From: Candidatus Woesearchaeota archaeon
GTDB taxonomy: Archaea; Nanobdellota; Nanobdellia; Woesearchaeales; BM511
Length of the DNA: 33,272 nucleotides
Direction: 5' to 3'
Assembly (NCBI GenBank): GCA_018221135.1
Contig: JAAOYB010000023.1
Coordinates: forward strand, 1 to 33,272
The notes under the pieces were generated by a model. That model saw only the letters and a program-made list of their open reading frames with translations, made no database searches and was not told the DNA's origin. Both the position numbers and the translations under genes were made by a program. Shown one piece after another: positions 1-6,421 of the stretch (position 1 is its first letter; each line of letters begins with the position of its first letter).

Positions 1-1422
1 ATGGATGAATCAGATAATTACAAAGTACGAGATCTCAGCTTAGCTGAGTGGGGAAGAAAAGAAATAGAGATAGCACAAAAAGAGATGCCAGGACTCATGA
101 GTCTAAGACAAAAATACAAAGAAGAAAAACCCTTATCAGGAGCAAGAATAACTGGTTCTTTGCATATGACTATACAAACCGCGGTCCTAATAGAAACCCT
201 AGTTGAACTAGGCGCGTATGTTAGGTGGGCGAGCTGCAATATTTTCTCAACTCAAGACCACGCAGCAGCAGCGATAGCAAAAACAGGAGTACCTGTCTTT
301 GCTTGGAAAGGAGAAACCCTAGAAGAATACTGGTGGTGCACAGAGAAAGCGCTAGAATTCAGAAATGAGCACGGAGAAATCATAGGGCCAAACCTCATAG
401 TAGATGACGGCGGAGACGCAACACTAATGATTCACAAACTAGTAAACGCAGAAAAAGACGCAGACTTCCTAAACCACGATTACTCAGATGACGGCGAAGA
501 CTACCAAGAACTAATAAAAAAAGTAAAGGACATGCACTATAACAAAAAAGGCAACTGGACGCAAATACTAGAACAACTAAAAGGAGTAAGTGAAGAAACC
601 ACAACAGGAGTCCACAGATTATACCAGATGCTTGAGAGAAACGAATTATTATTTCCAGCAATAAACGTTAACGACTCAGTAACTAAGAGCAAATTCGACA
701 ACTTATACGGCTGCAGAGAAAGCCTAGCAGACGGCATAAAAAGAGCGACAGACGTGATGATAGCCGGGAAAACAGTAGTTGTCTGCGGATACGGAGACGT
801 AGGCAAAGGCTGCGCGCAGTCAATGAGAGGTTTCGGGGCTAACGTGATAATAACCGAGATAGACCCTATATGCGCCCTGCAAGCAGCTATGGAAGGCTAC
901 AAAGTAACCACTATAGAAGACACCCTAGGCACAGCAGACATCTACGTCACAACCACAGGGAACAAAGACGTGATAAGACTCGAGCACATGCAAAGAATGA
1001 AAGACCAAGCAATCGTTTGCAACATCGGACACTTCGATAACGAAATCCAAGTAGACAAACTAAACGCCTCAGACGCAAAGAAAACCAATATCAAACCCCA
1101 AGTAGACAAATACGGGTTCCAAGAAGGAAACGAGATATTCTTGTTAGCAGAAGGAAGACTAGTCAACCTCGGCTGCGCCACGGGTCACCCAAGCTTTGTG
1201 ATGAGCAACAGCTTCACCAACCAAGTATTAGCACAAATCGACTTATGGAATAAGGAATACGAGTTAGGAGTCTACACATTACCTAAAGAATTAGATGAAG
1301 AAGTAGCACGCTTACACCTAGAAAAAATAGGTGTTAAACTAACAAGTCTCTCACAAGAACAAGCTGATTACATAGGAGTACCAATAAAAGGGCCTTTCAA
1401 ACAAGAAAACTACAGATACTAA
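1..1422 (+). CDS. ahcY: S-adenosyl-L-homocysteine hydrolase (adenosylhomocysteinase), bacterial/eukaryotic long type
   Basis: Cytosolic NAD-dependent enzyme that splits S-adenosylhomocysteine into adenosine and homocysteine, relieving product inhibition of methyltransferases. The N-terminal substrate domain has the family motif [13 protein letters not shown] and the [16 protein letters not shown] stretch. The NAD-binding GYGDVGKG lies at about residues 263-270, and the protein ends in the conserved NYRY. Residues about 168-199 form the extra segment (containing NKKGNWTQI) typical of many bacterial enzymes but absent from most archaeal ones, so transfer from bacteria is likely (inference). The 473-aa length fits the long family. 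The ATG is the first base of the window; the N-terminus looks complete by family comparison, but a start further upstream cannot be excluded. Two SAM-dependent methyltransferases lie within 6.5 kb. Confidence 0.96.
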   Translation: MDESDNYKVRDLSLAEWGRKEIEIAQKEMPGLMSLRQKYKEEKPLSGARITGSLHMTIQTAVLIETLVELGAYVRWASCNIFSTQDHAAAAIAKTGVPVFAWKGETLEEYWWCTEKALEFRNEHGEIIGPNLIVDDGGDATLMIHKLVNAEKDADFLNHDYSDDGEDYQELIKKVKDMHYNKKGNWTQILEQLKGVSEETTTGVHRLYQMLERNELLFPAINVNDSVTKSKFDNLYGCRESLADGIKRATDVMIAGKTVVVCGYGDVGKGCAQSMRGFGANVIITEIDPICALQAAMEGYKVTTIEDTLGTADIYVTTTGNKDVIRLEHMQRMKDQAIVCNIGHFDNEIQVDKLNASDAKKTNIKPQVDKYGFQEGNEIFLLAEGRLVNLGCATGHPSFVMSNSFTNQVLAQIDLWNKEYELGVYTLPKELDEEVARLHLEKIGVKLTSLSQEQADYIGVPIKGPFKQENYRY

Positions 1423-1447
1423 CTAATAAGTAGTGAAAAAATAGTAG

Positions 1448-1458
1448 TTTTTTTAAAT
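1448..1458 (+). promoter_or_regulatory. TATA-like box for the sigma-factor gene
   Basis: A T-run followed by TTTAAAT sits 28-38 nt before the ATG at 1486. This is the spacing expected for an archaeal TATA box driving a leaderless or nearly leaderless transcript. It supports the ATG at 1486 over the GTG at 1459, which would lie upstream of the predicted transcription start. Confidence 0.4.
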
Positions 1459-1485
1459 GTGAACTGTTTTCTTTTTACGTTATCC

Positions 1486-2265
1486 ATGTTTGAAGAAAAC
1501 ACTTTTTACAAAAAAATATTAGAAAACAACCCGGTCTTAGATGCTGACAAACAAAAAGAACTATACCAACAACATCTAGACGGAGACGATAACGCTAAAG
1601 AAATCTTAATAGCTACAAATATGGGCTTAGTGCTTTCTTTATCTACAAAAATAGCTTATTCTTATGGAATAACTGATCCTAAAAGAATTGATGATGTCAT
1701 AAGCGGTGGTTTCGAAGGAATGCTTAAAGGATTTGATAGGTACGACCCAGTTAACTTTGACACAAAATTTTCTTCGTATATCGGAGATTGGATAAAATCT
1801 TATGCTACTAAATCAGCTAAGAGCGTATATTACCCAGTCATAAAAATCCCACCTCATGCTTTTAAAGATACAGATTTAATAATATATTCGCTTGACCAAG
1901 AATTATTTGATGACGAAGATGACAATGGAAAAACAATGATGGCTTTAGTTGAGGATAGAGAAGAACTACGACCTGATAATCTTGTTGAAAGAGTTTTAAT
2001 GATAGAAAAAGTATTCGAAATCATTGATGAAGCAAACTTAACACCAGACGAATTATTAACAATTAGGTTAAGTTACGGCTTAGGATACGAAAACGGTATA
2101 AGCATAGGTTTTGATTACGAATTAAATCTCACAGAAATAGGTAATATAAGAGGTTACAGTCGCCAATACTCAAGTATAGTAATGCAAAAAGCAAGAAAAA
2201 AACTAGAAGAAACCATACAACAAGCAGGACATAAACCCTCTGACTTCATTGATGTAGCAGCATAA
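1486..2265 (+). CDS. Sigma-70 family (bacterial-type) RNA polymerase sigma factor homologue
   Basis: A 259-aa protein with the domain order of a primary-like bacterial sigma factor. A region 1.2-like helix precedes AKEILIATNMGLV (about residue 37). Region 2 follows, with GFEGMLKGFDRYDP and FDTKFSSYIGDWIKSYA in place of the classical GLMKAVEKFDP and FKFSTYATWWIRQAI. Next is IKIPPH, an acidic region 3.2-like linker (YSLDQELFDDEDD ... LVEDREELRPDNLVER, about 134-168), and region 4 with LTPDELLTIRLSYGL and the helix-turn-helix SRQYSSIVMQKARKKLEE (about 184-241). Region 3.0-3.1 is nearly absent. Of the promoter-melting aromatics, F, Y and the second W remain, while the first W is Asp. The frame is also open from a GTG at 1459; the ATG at 1486 is preferred because of the TATA spacing. 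Archaea normally use TBP/TFB, so its partner and role are unknown. Confidence 0.85.
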   Translation: MFEENTFYKKILENNPVLDADKQKELYQQHLDGDDNAKEILIATNMGLVLSLSTKIAYSYGITDPKRIDDVISGGFEGMLKGFDRYDPVNFDTKFSSYIGDWIKSYATKSAKSVYYPVIKIPPHAFKDTDLIIYSLDQELFDDEDDNGKTMMALVEDREELRPDNLVERVLMIEKVFEIIDEANLTPDELLTIRLSYGLGYENGISIGFDYELNLTEIGNIRGYSRQYSSIVMQKARKKLEETIQQAGHKPSDFIDVAA

Positions 2266-2270
2266 AAAAT

Positions 2271-2280
2271 TATATAAATA
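2271..2280 (+). promoter_or_regulatory. TATA box for the membrane-protein pair
   Basis: The sequence tatataaata lies 22-31 nt upstream of the ATG at 2302, directly after the sigma-factor stop codon. This suggests the following genes form their own leaderless transcription unit. Confidence 0.55.
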
Positions 2281-2301
2281 CAATATTAATCCTATAAAAA
2301 T

Positions 2302-2943
2302 ATGGCTAGAACTATTTTTTACAAACCAAAAAAGAGAAAAAATCAAGAACAAGTAGAGAAAAGAAACAAGGTAATCCTAGGAGTCTTCATCTCAGTCCTA
2401 ATGGCTGGAAGCATGTTTGGAATCTTCGCCTCACAAGGAGGAGACACAACGCCCTCAATAACTTATACTAATACTCTTGGAGAAGAATACGATTTTCAAA
2501 TAGGCCAAGACGGCTTCTACACATTAGAAATAGACGAAGAAGAACTAACATTCTATTTTCACCCACTAGACTTACAAAGCTTTAATAACGACACACAAAG
2601 AATAAGTAGTGCGCTAACCTCTCCGTACATAGTAAGCATATTCGACGTAGACGACCCCGACGTTACATACATAGACTTAGCACGCCTCGAATTAGCAGAG
2701 AACCTAGCCAAAAAAAACGTTTATCTAACAAGTGCGAAAACTACTAATTCAACTCTTTACAGCGCGTACCCAACACTAACATGCGAGAACGCAACTGATA
2801 ACATACCTTTCTTATACTTCAAAAAAAGCAACAAAACACAAATAATACAAGAAGGCAACTGCTTTTATCTCGAAGGCAACCAATACGATTTCTTACGCTA
2901 CAGAGACTTAATAACATACGTGTTATACGAGGTAATACCATGA
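2302..2943 (+). CDS. Single-span membrane-anchored protein of unknown function (paralogue of the next gene)
   Basis: Not a family I recognise. The 213-aa protein has a very basic N-terminus (about 25 residues), one hydrophobic segment at about residues 25-45, then an acidic extracytoplasmic domain with several N-x-S/T sequons (in NATD, NKTQ and NSTL, for example). It carries a Cys pair, TCENATD and EGNCFYLEG. The same layout recurs in the downstream gene: a YDF/FEF start, a C-x(n)-QEGNC/YQGNC pair and a C-terminal YxFLRYRDLITYVLYE-like helix. The two are therefore probably diverged tandem duplicates facing the cell exterior. The stop overlaps the next start (ATGA), so they are translationally coupled. 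Confidence 0.75.
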   Translation: MARTIFYKPKKRKNQEQVEKRNKVILGVFISVLMAGSMFGIFASQGGDTTPSITYTNTLGEEYDFQIGQDGFYTLEIDEEELTFYFHPLDLQSFNNDTQRISSALTSPYIVSIFDVDDPDVTYIDLARLELAENLAKKNVYLTSAKTTNSTLYSAYPTLTCENATDNIPFLYFKKSNKTQIIQEGNCFYLEGNQYDFLRYRDLITYVLYEVIP

Positions 2944-3638
2944 AAACAAATAAGAAACCAGCGCATAAGAAGATAATGAAGAAAAAAAAAGTTGATTACA
3001 TAAGCCTAAGCATACTAGTGCTAATCATAATCACACTAACATTTCTAGGGTTCAACCCAGACATCATAACCGAAATAAGAAATAACGAGACAAAATTCTT
3101 TGAAAAAGAAGAAGTCCCAGACCAATACGCGTACAACGGCTTCGAATTCACAAAAACCGATGGGATATGGTACACCCAAATAGAAAAAGACGGCGTGCCT
3201 TTCGTGATAATGACACAGTACAGCCCAAAAGAAGTAGAAGACACAAAAATAACTTATCAAGAAAACCTTTTTCCCAGCCTCACACACAGAGGAGACGAAG
3301 TATACTTAAGTTTTGATCCTAGAGAAGAAAACAAAAGCGACGTAACCGTGGCAGCTGTTGATTTTGCAAAAGGACTAAGCATAGTTTTTGGCTTAAGAGT
3401 CAACAGTGCATGCACAGTCAACGAGACAGGATGCCAAGAAGTCTTAAGCTGTGACTCAAGAAACGACACCGCGATAATAGAATTAATTCGAGACGAAATC
3501 CCAAGAGCAGAATATCAAGGTAACTGCCTTAAAGTTTACGGTACAGGGCAAGATTTAATAAGAGTTGTTAACAGATTAATGTTTGAGTGGTATGACATCA
3601 TAAAAGTTGATGAAGCCGGAAAAATATACTACCCATAA
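2940..3638 (+). CDS. Single-span membrane-anchored protein of unknown function (paralogue of the previous gene)
   Basis: A 232-aa protein with a Lys-rich N-terminus, one transmembrane helix at about residues 20-40, and an outside domain starting YNGFEFTKTDGIWYTQIEKDG. A Cys-rich stretch (SACTVNETGCQEVLSC, three Cys) and a fourth Cys in EYQGNCLKVYG could form two disulfides. The C-terminal segment (GQDLIRVVNRLMFEWYDII) aligns with that of the upstream protein. Translation is coupled to the upstream gene through the ATGA overlap, and the methyltransferase gene follows 6 nt later, so all three are probably one operon. No catalytic motif is visible. A role as a surface or envelope component is only inference. 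Confidence 0.75.
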   Translation: MKTNKKPAHKKIMKKKKVDYISLSILVLIIITLTFLGFNPDIITEIRNNETKFFEKEEVPDQYAYNGFEFTKTDGIWYTQIEKDGVPFVIMTQYSPKEVEDTKITYQENLFPSLTHRGDEVYLSFDPREENKSDVTVAAVDFAKGLSIVFGLRVNSACTVNETGCQEVLSCDSRNDTAIIELIRDEIPRAEYQGNCLKVYGTGQDLIRVVNRLMFEWYDIIKVDEAGKIYYP

Positions 3639-3644
3639 AAAAAT

Positions 3645-4262
3645 ATGAAGCAAGAAACGACTCACTACTACACAGAAAAACAACAAGGAAGCTACGCGCC
3701 GATCCCACTAAAATTCTATCTTAAAAAAAGAAAAATAGAAGTAAGCATCTTCTCTGCTCCAGGAATTTTTTCAAGCAAGAAACTCGACAAAGGAAGCGCG
3801 CTTCTAATTAACGAATCCAAAATCGAAAAAGATTGGAAAGTACTCGACATGGGCTGCGGATACGGAGCAGTAGGAATAAGTCTTGCATTATATGAGCCAA
3901 GCTTAATAATTGATTTATGCGATGTTAACGAGAGAGCGATAGAGGTAACCACTAAGAACGTAAAAGAAAAGAGTTTAACAAGCAGAACAAACGTGTACTA
4001 CTCAAACACGTACCAAAACGTAAAATTACTTGATTACGACACCATCCTAATCAACCCCCCACAAACAGCAGGGAAAAAAGTATGCGAAGAAATGATAATC
4101 GGCGCCAAGAAACACCTAAGAAGAGGTGGCTTAGTCCAAGTAGTAGCACGCCACCAAAAAGGCGGAAAAGCATTCGAGAAACTACTAAATGAAACTTATG
4201 GCAACGTAGAAACCGTAGCGAAGAAAAGCGGTTTTAGGATATATGCATCCAAAAAAAAATAG
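3645..4262 (+). CDS. Class I SAM-dependent methyltransferase, RsmC/MJ0882-like
   Basis: A 205-aa single-domain Rossmann methyltransferase of the MTS/RsmC type (N2-guanine or N6-adenine RNA/DNA-type small-domain methylases). Motif I is VLDMGCGYGAVG (about 66-77), an acidic motif II is in DLCDVNERAIE, and motif IV is NPPQTAG (about 131-137), in the position of the NPPF/NPPY active-site motif. The archaeal MJ0882 class has the same size and lacks the N-terminal pseudo-domain of E. coli RsmC. A substrate in rRNA or tRNA is likely but cannot be assigned. It lies 6 nt after the second membrane protein, and its 3' end converges on the next minus-strand gene with only 3 nt between them. Confidence 0.85.
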   Translation: MKQETTHYYTEKQQGSYAPIPLKFYLKKRKIEVSIFSAPGIFSSKKLDKGSALLINESKIEKDWKVLDMGCGYGAVGISLALYEPSLIIDLCDVNERAIEVTTKNVKEKSLTSRTNVYYSNTYQNVKLLDYDTILINPPQTAGKKVCEEMIIGAKKHLRRGGLVQVVARHQKGGKAFEKLLNETYGNVETVAKKSGFRIYASKKK

Positions 4263-4265
4263 TGT

Positions 4266-4613
4266 TCAAAGCTGTACTAGTCCTTCTTTTGTCATAGCAA
4301 CCAATCGAAAACCAGCACCGCTTCTTATAAGAGCAGCGATTATTGCCATGTGCTCTTTACCAGTCCCGCTGACAAGGTTAAGACCTACTTCTCCGAACAT
4401 AAAACTTAGTTTGCTCTTAATATCATTTATGACTTCTTGAATGGGCTTACCAGGATCGATTTCTATATAAATCACGGATTTATCAAATTTGAACTCAGAC
4501 TTAACCTCATGTCTTGTGACTACAAAGATCCTACTCCAATCAGTTTCGTTAATAAGCCTCTTAACGTGGCGATACCCTTTTTTCTCTGTTAAGCAAACTA
4601 CTAAATCAGTCAT
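4266..4613 (-). CDS. Small CARF-like Rossmann-fold protein, unknown function
   Basis: A 115-aa protein starting MTDLVVCLTEKKGYRH. The frame extends upstream, but this ATG (4611-4613) avoids overlap with the ferredoxin gene and fits the family-like start. The pattern is alternating strand/helix: hydrophobic strands at 3-8, 27-33 and 46-51, then NLVSGTGKEHMAIIAALIRSG at about 79-99. That resembles the N-[LV]-TGGTK-M helix of CARF domains (Csa3/Csx1-type cyclic-oligoadenylate sensors), with GTGKEHM replacing GGTKLM. There is no effector domain or HTH and no CRISPR array in the window. A housekeeping nucleotide-binding or archaeal conserved hypothetical protein is equally possible. Confidence 0.6.
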   Translation of the reverse strand: MTDLVVCLTEKKGYRHVKRLINETDWSRIFVVTRHEVKSEFKFDKSVIYIEIDPGKPIQEVINDIKSKLSFMFGEVGLNLVSGTGKEHMAIIAALIRSGAGFRLVAMTKEGLVQL

Positions 4614-4654
4614 AGAAAAACAAGAAAACTTTTTTTTATTTAAAAAACTATACG

Positions 4655-5068
4655 TTATTTGCAAATAATCGCGTCGCACTCCTCACAAACGAATACGCAG
4701 TGATCGTCTCCTCTGCACTTATCAGCGTCTTTAACCTTAGCAACGACCTTACCATCTTTTTCGACCATTTCAAAGTTGTGCTCAGGGCATACCTTAACAC
4801 AACGCTCGCAAGCATCACATTTCTTTTCGTCAACGCTAACGACGCGCTCACCATTTTTTTTTGGGTTTTTCTTAACTAGGATGGGCTCACCATTTTTTTC
4901 GCAATGAACAAAGCACAACCCACAATTACTGCATTTCTCGGCGTACTTAACACTACTAATTATTTGTCCTTGGTCTTCAACCATTTCAAAGACGTCTTCT
5001 CGACAGATCTGAACGCATTTCTCACAAGCTTTGCAAGTCGCGCGATCTATTTTTGATAGCTTAAGCAT
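4655..5068 (-). CDS. Polyferredoxin with four Cys-rich [4Fe-4S] motifs
   Basis: A 137-aa cytosolic electron carrier built of two tandem ferredoxin units. The motifs in order are CKACEKCVQIC, CSNCGLCFVHC, CDACERCVKVCP and a degenerate CRGDDHCVFVCEEC. The first three are C-x2-C-x2-C-x3-C arrays; the last has altered spacing (C-x5-C-x3-C-x2-C), so the fourth site may bind an atypical cluster. The connecting segment is Lys/Asn-rich (VKKNPKKNGER). No oxidoreductase partner is adjacent, so donor and acceptor are unknown. A perfect 6+6 bp inverted repeat lies 13-26 nt before the start and may be an operator. Confidence 0.88.
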   Translation of the reverse strand: MLKLSKIDRATCKACEKCVQICREDVFEMVEDQGQIISSVKYAEKCSNCGLCFVHCEKNGEPILVKKNPKKNGERVVSVDEKKCDACERCVKVCPEHNFEMVEKDGKVVAKVKDADKCRGDDHCVFVCEECDAIICK

Positions 5069-5080
5069 TTTCTAATTTTA

Positions 5081-5094
5081 TGTATGGTCATACA
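5081..5094 (-). promoter_or_regulatory. Inverted repeat upstream of the ferredoxin gene (possible operator)
   Basis: TGTATG-GT-CATACA is a perfect 6+6 bp palindrome with a 2-bp centre, placed around the expected transcription start of the minus-strand ferredoxin gene (ATG ends at 5068). A dimeric regulator bound here would block initiation. The regulator is unknown. Confidence 0.35.
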
Positions 5095-5109
5095 AGTTAT
5101 TTTTTACAA

Positions 5110-5152
5110 TTTTAAAATGTTTTGTTTGAACAACAACAAAATGTTTTAAAAA
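5110..5152. repeat. AT-rich direct and inverted repeat cluster
   Basis: AAAATGTTTT occurs twice in direct orientation (5114-5123 and 5138-5147). The flanks TTTTAAAA (5110-5117 and 5144-5151) also make the block an imperfect palindrome around 5130. It lies between the divergent ferredoxin and 5S rRNA promoters and could be a tandem protein-binding site. Confidence 0.4.
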
Positions 5153-5190
5153 CAAAGAATTAGTTACTTAACCATAACCTTTATACAAAA

Positions 5191-5240
5191 AGAGCGATTT
5201 TAGCGCTCTAGGCATAAAAGTTTGAAATCCAAACTTTTAT
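5191..5240 (+). promoter_or_regulatory. Two hairpin-forming inverted repeats upstream of 5S rRNA
   Basis: AGAGCG/CGCTCT (5191-5196 and 5204-5209) is followed by a perfect 11-bp inverted repeat with a 5-nt loop (5214-5224 and 5230-5240). The right arm of the second runs into the 5S TATA box (5236-5245). A weaker TATA-like TTTATACA lies upstream at 5180-5187. The block could be an operator overlapping the rRNA promoter or a small structured transcript. Confidence 0.4.
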
Positions 5241-5245
5241 AAATA
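5236..5245 (+). promoter_or_regulatory. TATA box of the 5S rRNA gene
   Basis: The sequence tttataaata is centred about 24 nt before the predicted 5' end of 5S rRNA, the normal archaeal spacing. This indicates the 5S gene is transcribed from its own promoter rather than from a 16S-23S operon. Confidence 0.65.
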
Positions 5246-5264
5246 AAACAGGGTTTCTAGTGTC

Positions 5265-5379
5265 TTAGACGGCCATAGTGGACTGGTACACCCGATCCCA
5301 TTTCGAACTCGGAAGTTAAGAAGTCCTACGTCGTATGGTGTACTGCACTTATGTGCGGGAAACATGCGAAGCCGTTCCC
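5265..5379 (+). rRNA. rrf: 5S ribosomal RNA
   Basis: The conserved 5S core is visible: GGCCATAGTGG, CACCCGATCCCAT, TTCGAACTCGGAAGTTAAG, then the helix IV/V region GGTGTACTGCACTTATGTGCGGGAAACATGCGAAGCCGT. Terminal helix I pairs ACGGC (5269-5273) with GCCGT (5371-5375). Ends are approximate to a few nt. It stands alone, with no 23S or 16S nearby, as is common in DPANN and other archaea with dispersed rRNA genes. Confidence 0.93.
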
Positions 5380-5427
5380 TTTATTTTCTACACAAAAAAT
5401 ATAAACAAATAATCCAAAGTTTTATTT

Positions 5428-5547
5428 ATGAATAAGAGAGGACACCATGAAATAGGTCTAACACCATATCTATTATTATTAGCGTTTATTAGCTTTATAA
5501 CATTCTTAATAAGAAAAGTTTTCTCAAAAATAAGAAAAAAGAAATAA
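5428..5547 (+). CDS. Small single-span membrane protein (39 aa), unknown function
   Basis: A short reading frame encoding MNKRGHHEIGLTPYLLLLAF and continuing through one hydrophobic helix (about residues 12-28) to a very basic tail (RKVFSKIRKKK). It starts 49 nt after the 5S gene and ends one base before the converging NSUN gene. AT-rich sequence upstream (tataaacaaata) could be its promoter. The amphipathic/basic end suggests a membrane-inserted mini-protein. Homologues were not checked, so the call rests on composition and fit. Confidence 0.5.
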   Translation: MNKRGHHEIGLTPYLLLLAFISFITFLIRKVFSKIRKKK

Positions 5548-5548
5548 C

Positions 5549-6415
5549 TTATTTTTTTATTAGTTTAGAAATAAAAAAGCCCTGAGTACCGGTTTTATGA
5601 GGCCAAAGCTTAACTCCAAAACCAGTATCTACACCAACACCCAAACTAACTTTTTCTAATTTGAAACCAAGTTCTTTAACAGCCCACCGAACTACGTCCT
5701 CGTCTTCTTCGACTTCCAAGCTACAAGTACTATAAACTAACTCTCCTCCTTTTCTTAGTACGTCATAAGCCTCGCTAATAAGTTGTTTTTGTACTTCACC
5801 ACTTTTTTTGATGTCTTCTATGCTTCTTTTAAGAAACCAAGAATCCTCTATACAATAATTACCTGTGCATGGAGCATCAAGTAAGACTTTGTCAAAAACG
5901 ATTCCTAAGTCAGATGCGTAGCGAGCGTCTTTGTTGTACACAACGCAGTTCTCCACGCCCATCCTCTCTAAATTATTACCTAGGCTTCTTATCCTGGGAT
6001 TGCTGATATCAAGAGCGACAACAACCCCTTTATTATTCATGCTTTGAGATATCTGAGTAGTTTTTGCACCGGGAGCAGCACTCATATCTAAGACGACATC
6101 ACCACTCTTAGGGCTTAGTACTTCTACAGGGATTTGAGAAGCTGCTTCTTGCAAGAAATAAAAACCGCTAAGAAACTCTATAGTTGAGCCGAGGCTAAAC
6201 TCGGATTCGTATTCATAAGCGTTTCTTAACCAAGCAATTTTTCTTAGCTTAACTCCTTTACTTCTAAGAGTCTTAACTAGTTCTTCCTCGCCGATTTTTA
6301 GGGTGTTAACCCTAATAGCGTTCTTAACTACTCGCTTAGCAACAAAACCTTTGTTTTGCGTGGAGTACCTCTCCTTAAAAAAACCTGGGACATTAACAAT
6401 ATTATCAGAATTCAA
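5549..6415 (-). CDS. NSUN/RsmB-family RNA (cytosine-5) methyltransferase
   Basis: A 288-aa SAM-dependent m5C methyltransferase of the NOL1/NOP2/sun family, acting on tRNA or rRNA. After an N-terminal RNA-binding segment (AIRVNTLKI, then LSGFYFLQEAASQIP) comes motif I DMSAAPGAKTTQIS. Motif II is VVALDISNPRI, motif IV is DAPCTGN with the release Cys, and motif VI is YSTCSLEVEEDEDVV with the nucleophile Cys. Both catalytic cysteines are present. The size matches the short archaeal Trm4-like enzymes without a PUA domain. It lies 6 nt downstream of rqcH and is presumably co-transcribed. Confidence 0.92.
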   Translation of the reverse strand: MNSDNIVNVPGFFKERYSTQNKGFVAKRVVKNAIRVNTLKIGEEELVKTLRSKGVKLRKIAWLRNAYEYESEFSLGSTIEFLSGFYFLQEAASQIPVEVLSPKSGDVVLDMSAAPGAKTTQISQSMNNKGVVVALDISNPRIRSLGNNLERMGVENCVVYNKDARYASDLGIVFDKVLLDAPCTGNYCIEDSWFLKRSIEDIKKSGEVQKQLISEAYDVLRKGGELVYSTCSLEVEEDEDVVRWAVKELGFKLEKVSLGVGVDTGFGVKLWPHKTGTQGFFISKLIKK

Positions 6416-6421
6416 ATCTCA

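Noticed and set aside
395-661. Long minus-strand ORFs inside the SAHH gene and comparable shadow ORFs elsewhere (for example 18180-18653 minus)
   Set aside because: They are antisense to strongly recognised genes, have no family features, and mirror the codon bias of the real gene.
1459-1485. GTG start giving nine extra residues to the sigma-like protein
   Set aside because: The extension (MNCFLFTLS) is hydrophobic and unlike sigma N-termini, and it would lie upstream of the transcription start predicted from the TATA-like box. The ATG at 1486 fits better.
4614-4679. 22-residue N-terminal extension of the CARF-like protein
   Set aside because: It would overlap the ferredoxin coding end and has low-complexity Lys/Phe content. 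The internal Met matches the first strand of the domain.
5191-5240. The paired hairpins before 5S rRNA as a tRNA (the AAGTTTGAAATCC stretch looks T-arm-like)
   Set aside because: The T-loop would have five bases, and there is no anticodon arm or acceptor stem in the surrounding sequence.
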